Source of the DNA: Xestospongia bergquistia | Taxonomy: Eukaryota; Porifera; Demospongiae; Haplosclerida; Petrosiidae | Length of the DNA: 64,000 nucleotides | Direction of reading: 5' to 3' | Assembly (NCBI GenBank): GCA_963965975.1 | Contig: OZ014420.1 | Coordinates: forward strand, 2,501-66,500 | Program-made: the position numbers and the translations under genes | The notes under the pieces: model-generated | What the model was told of the DNA's origin: nothing | The model's input: the letters and a program-made list of their open reading frames with translations, nothing else | Database searches by the model: none | In this document: piece after piece, positions 25,614-38,150 of the stretch | Position numbering within the stretch: the stretch's first letter is position 1 | Layout: each line of letters opens with the position of its first letter

Positions 25614-25795
25614 GATTTTTGGCACCAAAATTTTTTTAAATTTAACCCTTTCCTTTTTTGGCGCCAAAAATACGCGTATTTTAACCACTTAGTCACTCCA
25701 AATGCTTTGTAAAATTTAAGTTATAATTTCTAAGATTTTTGGCGAGAAAAATTTTTAAAATTTAACCCTTTATTTATTAACTACAGTAGTATAGT
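25614..25795. repeat. Stray fragment of the 128-bp satellite
   Basis: About 1.4 diverged monomers: TTTTTGGCGCCAAAAATACG, CGTATTTTAACCACTTAGTC and TTTAACCCTTTATT all match the array, which ends 3.5 kb to the left. The fragment directly adjoins the 5' break of the prominin-like relic, so it marks a rearrangement junction or a local transposition of satellite DNA. Confidence 0.85.
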
Positions 25796-26189
25796 ACTTT
25801 TACTTATGTCTAGATGATTAAATTATCGTTAGAATGAATTTCTGACTATACTGGTTTCTCTCTTCAAATGGCAGCCATTTTATTGATTAAAGAAATTCAC
25901 GAGATCACATTCCTCATGGTCAATGGCATCTCCTATACTTTGCTTATGGAAAGTACAACGAATCTTGTTCTTGTGAGTCTGATCATATAAAAAATGATGT
26001 CAAAAGAACTGGATGATTTGTCAGAAAACCACTTCACTTTGAAATTTTGAAATCTGACAAGTAATAAGGAAGTTACAGCAAAAAAATGAAGTGCCAGGTG
26101 AATGCAAATGGACCTTAGACCTAAGAAGACAGTGGCAATTAGAAATACACTTTAACCATGCTCCATTAGTAAAGCAACACCAAGAAGTG
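25796..26189. other. Unassigned unique sequence
   Basis: No open frame with recognisable similarity, no repeat and no RNA gene was seen. Confidence 0.5.
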
Positions 26190-26530
26190 TAAGTCTAACT
26201 TCTACCACAATAACCCACCGATCAGACTTCATCTGCCACACCCACTGACTATTTTAATTGTGGCTTACTTTGACCACACCTCATATTTCAATTATTCCTA
26301 GGTCAGCCTAGAATATAAGCCTGACTACACACACAAATATTACAGCTGACACACCTACCAACAATTGGGTGTGGCATATTCTGACCACACCTCATATTTC
26401 AATTAATCCTTAGGTCAGCACCACGCATAATTATAGTAGACACACCTACCAACTATTGAGTGTGGCTTATTTGGACCACACCTCATATTTTTATTAATGC
26501 TCTAGGTCAGCCCAGAATAGCCTTGGCGTG
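26190..26530 (+). repeat. Three tandem copies of a unit of about 110 bp
   Basis: GACCACACCTCATATTT followed by AATTA-like sequence and TAGGTCAG recurs three times, starting near 26270, 26385 and 26475. The intervening parts share ACACACCTACCAAC and GTGTGGC. The copies are moderately diverged. No gene is visible. Confidence 0.7.
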
Positions 26531-26656
26531 TTTGGTGGTGGAAACAAGACAACTAATTTGTTGCTTGTGACTTCCTCAGCCTTCTCCTGGATTATATACT
26601 CACCATTTCCCTTACTCTAGAAGGTATAATTGTATTGTACTTTAATTAAAAATACA

Positions 26657-27312
26657 CACTACCAAATCTATGACTGTCAAATGTACCACTCTCAAATGAT
26701 ATACTACCAACAACTACACTTTATGACCTTGTGTAAAATACTAGTAAACTTACACCCTCAGTGTGAAGATAGAAGAGTGTCTTGAGACAGCAACCCCCAA
26801 CCTAAAAATCTGTAGAAAAAAAGTTGAAAAAAGAAGAAAAATATGAAATAATATATAATAAAAATTATAAAATAAAGCATACATTATTGTTACCTCCAAC
26901 TTACAACCACACCTAGATCCTGGACTCCAACGATGCTATAAAAAGAAACAGAAATAAGAAATAATATTGTGCTATAAACTACTAAGTCAACATAATGCAC
27001 ATCACTAACTTACACCCTGAGATGGAGAGATGTGTCTTGGGCAGCAACCCCCAACCTAAAGATCTGTAGAAAAAGAATTAAGAAAAGAAGAAAAAATATG
27101 AAATAATATATAATAAAAATTATAAAATAAAGCATACATTATTGTTACCTCCAACTTACTACCACCACACCTAGATTCAGGACTCCAACGATGCTACATA
27201 AAGAAAGAAGAATAAAAAGTAATTAAGTAATATAGGCTAAAATTACATTACAATATATTGACAGTATATCATTTGAGAGTGGTACATTTGACAGTTGTAC
27301 ATTTGGCAGTAT
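26657..27312. mobile_element. Inverted-repeat element (MITE or foldback candidate)
   Basis: An inverted repeat of about 48 bp bounds this interval: GTCAAATGTACCACTCTCAA near 26677 reappears reverse-complemented as TTGAGAGTGGTACATTTGAC near 27273, with about five mismatches across the arms. Inside lies an imperfect tandem duplication (about 26750-26960 and 27010-27205). Each copy has two short minus-strand open segments flanked by AG and GT splice-like ends, one of them starting CATCGTTGGAGTCC. No transposase frame is present. A non-autonomous element is likely; no clear target-site duplication was identified. Confidence 0.5.
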
Positions 27313-27390
27313 CACAAAAAAAGTTACTGAAGTACTCTTAACAGTTTTACTATCAAATAAGAAACTTACACTTTATAAAGTCTTTACCCT

Positions 27391-27423
27391 GTGTGTGTGT
27401 GTGTGTGTGAGTGTGTGTGTGTG
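27391..27423 (+). repeat. (GT)n microsatellite
   Basis: A run of GT dinucleotides interrupted by a single GA. It lies in non-coding sequence. Confidence 0.95.
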
Positions 27424-29714
27424 ACTCAAACATAAAAAGTTACAATGTTACATTATACAGTGTTATGATTTTACTAACAGAATAAACTATATGTACCTTT
27501 AGTAATCATTAATAACAAACTGTCCAGATTGTTTCACTAGTACATAACATAGACACAACATAAACTGCCTACAGAATAAAAATTATATCATCAGTAACTA
27601 TAATTGTGTATGTTGCTACATTATGTTACCATGTTATATATGCTAGCAGCGTCCATAATACCAAAGACTCCTGAAGTGATCTGGTGTCTACAATATCATA
27701 TAAAGCAGTTTATAACTAATTAATATTTGGTAACTTTTCATTGCTATTCAAGAGATAGGACTAGCATATAATCCTATGAAGAAAGGATATGAAAATAGTG
27801 ATCTGACAAAAGGCTTACTTGAGAAATCTTTCTTGTTTTTATCCAAAGTTGTTCTTACTATCAGTAGCACTCAAACATGTTATGATTAATATACAAATTA
27901 ATACACAATTTATATGTGTACCTCATATTATGGTGATAGGAGACATTGACATGAAAGAAAATACTGCAATAAACCATGAGCCTATTCTTACAGACAAATA
28001 AACAGTAAACATGATAATTGACTAACCTTCTTATCAGTAGTCTTACTGCAATCTGAAATATACATTGACAAAAATGTGAACAAAATTAAATAGAATGAAT
28101 TCTTACAAATATATTTAGACATCAGCCTGTTCCTATAGCCACACAGATTTGGCTAACGAGTTTCATAAACTCATTATAAGCCTGTGATAAAAAGTGACAC
28201 AACACACAATTAATTATACTACAGTCTTACATATTCCTTATTATCCAGAAGTTAGTATACAAATCTGACAATTTATTCAACTCCATGAACACTTATGAAT
28301 TAGAAAGATATCAATATTGTAATGTAGAATGACAGACCTTCAATTCTTCTTCAATTCTTGCTGTAACAATGTCTGTTTTTAAAGTTATTGCGCCAAATTC
28401 TGCGCAATCACGTGATTTGTAGTATACTGACGTAGTGCACGTATTCAGTATATTATAACTATGACCTGTAGTATACTAAGTCAGTATACTGTAAGTTATG
28501 TGAACGTATACAATTTTCGACCATAATACTAAAGTACTGACATTGATGCAGCAAGAATTGAGGAAGGATTGAACTCACAGTTGTTAATAGAGTAGAATAT
28601 ATGTGACCTAATTTGCGACCACTTCTGTCAAATAAAAAAATCTCAGTATGGACAGAAAAAGTGATGATTTCAATATTTTTTGGAATTTGAGTTAAACCAA
28701 TAAACACAAAGAATAGGTACCTAACAGTCATTTTAAAGTTTCTTTAAAGCCAAAGTTCTTTCTAGATTAGTACGTACAAGCGTTCGTGTTCTCATATATT
28801 AGTGTACGGTATGCGGGGGTGGACAATTAAATTCCACTATTCTCAAAATTAATTTTTGGTAGTAGCCACTGTATTTTCGTTTATATCTTGTTTCTTTAGC
28901 AACGCTTGCATTTATCCAAGGTATCAAACAATTCAACATTATCTATACTTTAAAATGGTATGAAAATATGAAAATGACAGAAATGACTCAAGTGGTCCCT
29001 TTTTGCATATCTAGTCACATATAGTCAGACTTATATTTTAACTCCTAATAATGAAGAACATTCAAGATTGTGTTATTATATGTAATGTTGTTGTGTTATC
29101 TCTCTGTGTGTTATTGATCTTTAATAAACTTTTTACCATTGTACTGTTCTCAACAAAATGAGATTATGTTCTTGATATACATGGGCAACAACTTCAATAT
29201 AAAATATGAAACTCAAATCCTCTTCATGGCTCCTTAGAAAAGCCAAATATTTGTCATCAAAATCAACAGCAAACATAATCAAATCTAACTGGTTCTTTTC
29301 ATATGGTCTTCTTTGAAATTTCTTATGTACCTAATCTATAATATCTCCCATTGTTCATCAGTTACCCCAGTTAATCACAAATAGGAACAGTTCCTGTATC
29401 AATATCAAGAAGTCCAGCTGGATTCCCAAATCATAACATAACTAGAATATGGAGCACCTACCACATTTCATATATTGTTATATTATATACTATTATACTT
29501 AATATCAACATGTGAAAAAATAGCTCCATCAAATATTGTCCTGAACTTAAAGTCATTAATATTAAAGTTAATTAAAAGTTGTGCTCAACTGGTGTTACCA
29601 CAAATAGTAATTTTTCACAAATGTTTTAATGTGTTTAAAATAAATGTATTATTAAAGCAAAGAGTAATATTATAATAATATATTTAATGACTGAATTAAA
29701 AAAACAATACATTA
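27424..29714. other. Gene-poor region with one coding-like stretch
   Basis: No complete gene was found. On the minus strand from about 29328 down to 29132 an open frame follows an AG acceptor and has charged, coding-like composition (it begins VHKKFQRRPYEKNQLDL), but it has no recognisable family and no convincing partner exons. Around 28420-28500 AGTATACTGAC and GTCAGTATACT form a small palindrome. Otherwise the sequence is AT-rich with no visible signal. Confidence 0.35.
29132..29328 (-). pseudogene. Possible orphan exon, family unknown
   Basis: About 65 codons are open after an acceptor-like AG, and amino-acid use is plausible for protein (contains DLIMFAVDFDDKYLAF and LRSHEEDLSFIFYIE). 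No start codon, donor or flanking exon was recognised. It lies upstream of nothing obvious and near the decayed inositol monophosphatase. It could be a gene fragment, a mobile-element remnant or chance. Confidence 0.25.
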
Positions 29715-31260
29715 TTAATCTCTAGGATAATCCACATGATGTATTAAAGGAATCATGGCATCTGCTAGTTCCTTAGTACAAGAGACTAGCACACCATGTC
29801 CCATCAAATTAAGGGGAGCTCCTATAATAAACTTTCATAAATAGCTATTCACTTTACCTGTTGGATAGAGAGAAACTCCACCAGTTTCTCTGACAAGGAG
29901 TTCTCACAATCCCAGCAATTAATACTGTAATCAATATAAGTGTCAGCTCCACCCATAACAACCATGCACAAGCTAAGAGCTGAATAACCTAATGCACGAA
30001 TGTTATAGTCCCTGTATTATTATATGCAGTTATTTCAATAGTACGCTTACCCATTAACATGACTAGGATAAGCTGCCAGTCCTTGAATTGTTACTAGCTT
30101 TGGAATAAGAATATTCCAGATCAGTTACTACTTCTGCAGTTCTGTTAAAGTTAATTAAAAGATGTCATCAACTGGTGTTACCTCTAATATTAGATACATG
30201 AATTGGTCGATCATTCATATAAGCTCCACCCCCTTTCCTAGTAGAAAATAATTGATCTTGAAAGAAGTTATAAATAACGCCCACAACAATCTGATTGTAA
30301 TAATGACATCATTCATATGTTAAATGTAAATGTACAGTACCTCTTTATTAATAGTTAATCCAATACATACAACAGAATAGGGAAATCTAATGGCCATAAC
30401 TTTTTTGTATTACATTTAAACATATTAAGTAAAATTAGTGAATTGGATCAATTATCCAGCTGTAAAATCTGTTGATAATGAGGTTTCCTCTCTAATAAAC
30501 CTTCAATTAATGATGGGTGGAGTTATTACATAGTCAGAACTTACTGATGATTAGGATAAACCTTTTTAATAGAAGTAATAATGAATTCCTCTACTTTTAG
30601 TATCTGTTTTTGTGACCATATCGCTAACAACCGGTGTCATGCCATTTCGTCTAATCCCATTTCGTCTAATCCCATTTTGTCTAACAAAATGGACTTTTGT
30701 CCCATTTTGTCTAATAGTGTAAAAGGTCTAAGATAAGTGGATTAAGGCCAGTAAAGGTGATGGAATTCTAATTCCAAAGAACTAATAGTGTTTAAAGGTT
30801 TTCATGTCTTGAAAGGTACAGTACTTAAGAGGAGCCATTTCATACATGCAACATATTTACAGGGAAGACGCTGATTTCAAGTTGTACATCCATCAAGTGA
30901 TAGAAATTGCCTTTGTTCCCCCAGCTTTTGTTAGGTTAGCTTGGAGTGGACTACAAGAAAACAAGCTGTGACAGAAGTCAGTTTAATGCAGCTGGCTGCA
31001 AGAGGACTTCCAAGAAAAAGAACCATGAGAACAGACTGAAAACTATTAAGAAAAAGCATGAAGCAGGAGATTACACGTTACAAAGAACTTCTTAGGGCAT
31101 ATAGCTATTGGGTATCTTTGTAATTACTGTGATTTAAATCAAATTAGTTTTTAGACGAAATGGGACAATTGTACATTTTGTTAGACGAAATGGGATTAGA
31201 CGAAACGGGATTAGACGAAATGGCTATAAACCTAACAACCTAGGGGTTAAAAATACATTA
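29715..31260 (-). pseudogene. Decayed inositol monophosphatase (IMPase)
   Basis: Minus-strand pieces follow the order of the IMPA1/SuhB family: SDMVTKTD (about 30610), WIIDP (about 30445), MAIRFPYSVVCIG (about 30400), RKGGGAYMNDRPIHVS (about 30215), IRALGYSALSLCMVVMGGAD and CWD (about 29960), and DYPRD-stop at 29715. The gene is broken in several places. The Asp-Gly-Thr after DPI, which supplies a metal-binding Asp in the family, is deleted with a frame change (about 30440). One base is inserted before VEEFIITSIKKVYPNH (about 30590). A frame break separates CWD from RETGGVSLYPTG (about 29905). A 599-bp MITE interrupts the N-terminal exon. It cannot encode a working IMPase. Its 5' end runs up to DCP2 on the other strand. 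Confidence 0.85.
30633..31231. mobile_element. Mutator-like MITE with 9-bp target duplication
   Basis: Terminal inverted repeats of about 75-80 bp: the left end reads GCCATTTCGTCTAATCCC and continues with tandem CATTTCGTCTAATCC sub-repeats, and the right end is its reverse complement (TTAGACGAAATGG repeats). The element is flanked on both sides by CTAACAACC (30624-30632 and 31232-31240), a 9-bp direct repeat. Long arms plus a 9-bp duplication fit Mutator-like elements. The 599-bp length with no open frame makes it non-autonomous. It sits inside the N-terminal exon of the IMPase relic and ends 54 bp before the DCP2 start codon, so it may lie in the DCP2 promoter or leader. Confidence 0.85.
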
Positions 31261-31285
31261 CCTCCTGCTTCCTGTCTCTGTTACA

Positions 31286-32395
31286 ATGGCTTGTGCTGTT
31301 GGTATTAAGAGAGAAGTTTTAGATGACTTAGCAAGGTATATAGATAATATATTATATTTTATTGACTTGATATACAGTCGTTTTTTGATTAATATGCCAC
31401 AAGATGAGAAAGATAAAGCAATGAAAGTTTGTGCAGAGATAGAACAAGCCTACTGGTTTTATCTTGATTTTCTAAGACCAGAAGACCCCTCTTTACCTGG
31501 ATGCTCATATAAAGAGTTTATGGCTACTAGTAAGTTCATCCTATAATGAATTGTGAGTGTGATTATCTCCTGACTAGTGTTCCAGCATTGTTCTTCTCTT
31601 GTCAAATCTTCATTAACTGTTGATGCTTTGGCTGATAAATGGAAAGCATTCAAACATAACAAACCTGTTCGAGGAGCAATTCTTCTCAACAAGGACTTAA
31701 CAAAAGTATTTAATTAATACTGTTACTATGGTTACTGTATATAGTGCTTATTGGTCCAAGGCTACCCTGCGTCAACATCTTGGGGTTTTCCAAAAGGTAA
31801 ACTTGAATCTGGTGAAACTGATATTGATGCTGCAGTACGAGAAGTGAGAAGCATTGATACCATGAAAACACATATATACTGGTATTAGGTATATGAAGAA
31901 GTTGGATTAGATATTCGTGAATTAATTAAAGAAGACTACTATCTTGATATGCCTCAAAGAGACGCTCGAATGTACATTATTCCAGGGATTCGTGAAGATC
32001 AACATTTTGAGCCTCGAGCTAGGAAAGAAATTAAAGTAGACATGGTATATATGATGAATTGTTTAATGAGTTTTGTTTTATAGAGTATTCAATGGTTTAA
32101 TATCAATGATTTGCCTTGTCATCGTCATGATCAGATATCCAAAAATAATTTGAAATTAAATCCAAACAAATTTTTTGTTATAATTCCATTTATGGAGTAA
32201 GTGACCACATACTTTTATGTCAGTATTTGTACATTTTATAGACGTCTAAAGGAGTGGATCTTACATCATCCAATAACACCAGATCAACTAACAACCACAC
32301 CCCTCTATTATCACACCAATCTTCAACCTTCTTGTACTTTTTATTACTTTGAATTTGATAAACAAGCTATATATAATGCTTATCATAATTTATAA
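31286..32395 (+). CDS. DCP2: mRNA-decapping enzyme Dcp2
   Basis: Seven exons: 31286..31335, 31378..31529, 31578..31705, 31745..31843, 31889..32044, 32084..32196, 32242..32395; 283 residues. Dcp2 removes the m7G cap from mRNA in the cytoplasm (P bodies), committing it to 5'-3' decay. The N-terminal Box A region has [14 protein letters not shown] and AYWFYLDF. A complete Nudix box spans about residues 128-150 (GKLESGE, seven residues, then REVYEEVGL), and an intron splits it between RE and VYEE. The Box B region has [11 protein letters not shown] and ends soon after, so the long disordered tail of vertebrate Dcp2 is missing. The stop codon overlaps the 3' end of the convergent ADP-ribosylglycohydrolase by 6 bp. 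Confidence 0.95.
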
Positions 32396-33962
32396 TGTTC
32401 GTTGTATTCTAAGTTTTAATTTTTCTCGTAATATCATCCAGTTTTTTTCAAAATCTTTCCATAATTTATCATTTCTAGCCATCCTTGGTAATAGACAATA
32501 CACCTCCTTAATACTTGCCACATCCTCATCAAACTCTTCTAAACTAGAATAGTCTATACCAAACAACTTGATAATAATTAAAACTTACCTATTGTATTGT
32601 TTAGGACACGGTTTTGAGCGGCGATATATTGTGTCTTGACTCTTCTTCTCTAGGAGGTCATAACATTGTATTTTATTATATTGATACTGCAAAGACACTA
32701 AAAGAAATAATACTCATAAGTAAATATGACCAACAATTACATTGATCATGAGGTACTATGGGAGATAACTGCTGCCAATTCACATCAGTTTGAGGAGCAG
32801 ATTTTGAAGAGAACTGACTCAATTCTGATGCAAACAGTTCAATTAATGTTACAAAATAAGTTGTCTCTCTCCATTGTTTAGGAATGTCATCAACTCCATA
32901 ATAAGCTCCTGCTAACTGACCATATATAGCTCCTACTGTATCAGCATCATCACCTAAATTAACTACAGTATACTACATAATGATAGTGTAAATAAGATAC
33001 ATGAATTACCTGCTTTTAAACAGCCATCTTTAAAATTGTTGGTATGATAAAATGACCACAATGCTGCCTCCATTGATGAAATGACATAGCCAGATGCTTT
33101 AATATCAGGAGGTTGTTTAGATTTGTATGAGCCACATGCAATATCAAGTACTTCAGAAACCTATTATAATTATTTATATAACTAAGCACTTCATAAATAT
33201 ACCTACCATTTCATTTTTTTCCCAATAATCAGGAACTGGTGAATACTTTTCTGATAGTAGTTCCTCCTTTGATACTCCATTGAGACAACCAATAAGAAGA
33301 CCAGCAAAATATCTAATTGGATTAGAATTGATATCATAAAAATAAATAAGATAACATTACTTGCATGCATCTACTGCAACTGGAGGACCATGGGTTACTT
33401 TAGCTGAAGCTCCACTTAACTCCAGTGCTATAAGTGGATATTTCCAATAGCTAAGTGGTACAGGTGCTAATCTCATTAAACATCCATTACCAGCAGCATG
33501 AGGAGATGTTGAACCAGGAAAACTATCTTTTTCTCCTGAACGTTGAAACTTATTAAGAGCATTACATACTGTCATACCAATATCGAAACATTCTCCTGTA
33601 GATGACAAATGACCTTCCTACATAAAGTAATTAGAGGGGATTTATATAGATAACCTACTTGATACCATCTCCAATATCGTTTTGCTTGATCAATAGGATT
33701 AAACCCTTGGCATTCAATAATACTCTCAGCTAAACACAGAGCCATACTGGTATCATCAGTCCACTAGTAGAATAGTGACAAAAGATAAGAAGATGCTGAA
33801 AGTAATTGAGCTAACCTGTCCTGGAGATAAATTAAATTTACCTCCACCTACCATACTATTGACAGGAGCAAATGAGCCAGGAGGCATAAATTCTACTGTT
33901 GTACCAATTGCATCACACACAGCAAGACCTAAAAGAGAGCCAAATATGCGACCTTCCACCAT
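32390..33962 (-). CDS. ADP-ribosylglycohydrolase (DraG/ARH family)
   Basis: Eight exons on the minus strand: 33962..33816, 33763..33659, 33617..33361, 33312..33207, 33160..33010, 32953..32757, 32686..32589, 32543..32390; 404 residues. The family cleaves ADP-ribose from modified side chains or polymers with two Mg2+ ions. The start shows [19 protein letters not shown], exon 2 has the metal-binding WTDDTSMAL, and the sixth exon has [20 protein letters not shown], the second metal-binding motif. The last two exons add about 85 charged residues beyond the usual fold. An in-frame Met also lies at 33998; I chose 33962 because the homology begins there. The stop overlaps that of DCP2 tail to tail. 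It shares a promoter interval of about 110 bp with RIOK2. Confidence 0.88.
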
Positions 33963-34071
33963 AATTGTAATAATAAAGTATACGGACTTGGATGTCATTA
34001 TTCCATTTCATTTCTATATAAATTTTAAAACATTTCCGTTTATATCTGTATTCTTTAAACCTCGTGTCATC
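33963..34071. promoter_or_regulatory. Putative bidirectional promoter, ARH / RIOK2
   Basis: Only 109 bp separate the two divergent start codons, so core promoter elements and both 5' leaders must lie here or inside the first exons. No TATA box is evident. Confidence 0.6.
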
Positions 34072-36152
<2,081 letters not shown>

Positions 36153-36373
36153 ATAGATATAGCTATAATTAAAGTTTTTTTATTACAAAGAACGTGGTCT
36201 CGTTTTTATAACAACATACATAGTTTCAGTTGATGTTGTAACATCACTTGTACATATGATGACGAGCCACGCCTCCATTGAGAGGCAATCGCGTGTGGAG
36301 TTTGCGCATTCCATTGGAGAGGGGCTGTTCTCTTTTTCTATTTTGACGACCAGTGTCAATCTGCTGTAACATA
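36153..36373 (+). promoter_or_regulatory. Upstream region of the Rap-like gene
   Basis: A 221-bp gap between RIOK2 and the Rap-like start. It includes the RIOK2 3' end (AATTAAAG shortly after the stop) and a GC-richer stretch at about 36250-36330 that may hold the promoter. The minus-strand open frame that spans it is not coding-like. Confidence 0.4.
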
Positions 36374-37054
36374 ATGCCTTTAAAACCAGAGTATAAAGTG
36401 ACCTTGTTAGGAGCTGGAGGAGTAGGAAAAAGTGCTTTGACACTACGTATTATTTCGGGTCAATTTACGCCGACATATAACCCAACAATCGAAGATTATT
36501 ATCGACACGACACCAATCTAGATGGTGTGGGACAATGTATCGTAGAAATACTGGATACTGCAGGCACTGAACAGTTTGCATCAATGCGACAATTGTATAT
36601 AAGTAGTGGAGATGCATTTGCGCTTGTATATTCGATTGATAACAGAGACTCATTTGATGAAATTCGTGAAATTTATGATCAGTTACGTGAAGTGAAAAGA
36701 GCAGACGAGCTGTTGGTGGTATTAGTAGGTAATAAATGCGATTTAAAATCTCAACGAGTAGTTGGAACACAAGAGGGTATACAAGCTGCTCATGACATGA
36801 ACAAATGTCCTTTCTTGGAAACCTCAGCTAAAGATGGTACTAATGTAGAAGAGTTCTTTAATACATTGGTATCTGCAGTTGATCGTAAAGCTAAAGGTGG
36901 TGATAAGGAACACATGAGAAGATCTTTTAGACTTGGGTCGAGAACCAGAACACGACCTCGTACCCGGTCTCATCAAGATTTACACAAAAATAATTCTGTT
37001 GATTATCATATGAAACCCGGCCAATCTACGAGACGAAGGTGTGTCATTTTATAG
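36374..37054 (+). CDS. Rap-like Ras-family small GTPase
   Basis: A single exon of 226 residues, intronless unlike its neighbours, which may point to a retrocopy origin (inference). The GTPase switches between GDP and GTP forms at membranes in Ras/Rap signalling. Visible motifs are the P-loop GAGGVGKS (about residues 12-19), switch I YNPTIEDYYR, switch II DTAGTEQF (the Thr is typical of Rap rather than the Gln of Ras), NKCD, and TSAKDG. The C-terminus has an Arg/Thr-rich hypervariable region (RTRTRPRTRS) and ends CVIL, a CAAX box whose Leu predicts geranylgeranylation. Another Met lies seven codons upstream (36353); I chose 36374 because family homology starts there. It could be a divergent Rap1/2 or a lineage-specific Rap-Ras intermediate. 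Confidence 0.9.
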   Translation: MPLKPEYKVTLLGAGGVGKSALTLRIISGQFTPTYNPTIEDYYRHDTNLDGVGQCIVEILDTAGTEQFASMRQLYISSGDAFALVYSIDNRDSFDEIREIYDQLREVKRADELLVVLVGNKCDLKSQRVVGTQEGIQAAHDMNKCPFLETSAKDGTNVEEFFNTLVSAVDRKAKGGDKEHMRRSFRLGSRTRTRPRTRSHQDLHKNNSVDYHMKPGQSTRRRCVIL

Positions 37055-37855
37055 AATATTTTTAATAAATTATTATATATATAATATATTATCTATTATG
37101 TGTGTCTTTTATTTTTTTTATTTTTATTTTATTTTATTTTAAAATCTGTCAAAATATAAAATGGCAATATTAGTTTTTGCCACCAGTCTCTGGAATTTCT
37201 TTTATCTTCCTCTCTCACAACTTTGTAGTGATCTTGATAACATTGTTGTAATTATACTCTATAGTGTTGTGATAATTGACAGATGTGTAATATATGGTCC
37301 TGTACATGTATTGATGTGGGAAAACATTAATTTATTAAAGACCAATCAAATCATCTTTCAATAGAGACCTGGCAAATGTCTTGTTTACTAGTGCTAGGAA
37401 ATAGTCTAAACGTGTTAAGAGTCATATGTTGACAGGCTTCATGGAGTAAAGTAAGTCACTGGAGGACATCTCAAAAACTATGGATTGGTATGACAACTCC
37501 AGAGTGAGTAACTGAACATCTCCCCCACACACTTTTTATCACATTACTCCACTTTTTAAAGCACATTGCTAAAGGCAACTATTACAACTAGTTCACAATA
37601 TTTCCATATAAGGACAATTAATAAGTGACAACAAATGAACTAATTTAAATGTGCAGTCAATTTTATTATCAACTTAGGAATGTCTAGTTGTACCTTATTG
37701 CTTTGACATGACACATACTTTACTATAAACACTACCATAAACTCTAGTAATACTAATTGTATTATTATGTACACTGAAGTCTTCTTTTCCCACGTGGTTG
37801 CCACCCACGTAATAATTACTTGCTATGCACACACCCACACTTTGCTCCGCCCACA
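37055..37855. other. Intergenic AT-rich region
   Basis: Contains a T/A-rich run around 37100-37140 just after the Rap-like gene. No gene is seen; the 67-codon frame at 37161 lacks coding character. The last 100 bp, with CCACGTGG-like sequence near 37790 and CACACCCACAC, probably include the promoter of the next gene. Confidence 0.5.
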
Positions 37856-38150
37856 ATGGCCACCACTTCACTCTGTCTGTTAGTGCTTTCTGTAGCAGCT
37901 AACCCCGTTGAACAAAGCCCACAAGAGACAGGTCATGGAATGTCCAGTGAAAAGATTGTATTGCTGGTTATCATGTTAGTGTTATTTCATGTTGGAGCAT
38001 TCGTATCCCGTCTATCTAATATATACTGCCTTCTACTACATATTTTTAATCCTTAACAAATTTATAATATAGGTTTACTGGCTTTTAAGATTATATCGAA
38101 ATTCAAGTACAGATATCAAGATATCTTTAGCAAAAATACGTCATCAATAA
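37856..38150 (+). CDS. Small single-pass membrane protein
   Basis: Two exons, 37856..38002 and 38073..38150, give 74 residues. A hydrophobic N-terminus (MATTSLCLLVLSVAA) looks like a signal peptide. A short polar segment (NPVEQSPQETGHGMSSEK) follows, then one membrane span (IVLLVIMLVLFHVGAFVYWL) and a basic tail (LRLYRNSSTDIK). A type I micro-membrane protein is predicted. I do not recognise the family. Coding status is supported by the correct phase across a 70-bp GT..AG intron and by the ordered hydrophobic pattern. An upstream in-frame ATG at 37820 would add 12 residues before the signal-like stretch and is less likely. Confidence 0.65.

Noticed and set aside
28410-28500. Palindrome as an RNA gene or origin
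   Set aside because: Only about 11 bp per arm with loose spacing; no further structure supports a function.
36183-36443. Minus-strand gene opposite the Rap-like start
   Set aside because: No recognisable protein features, and it overlaps the conserved GTPase P-loop coding sequence.
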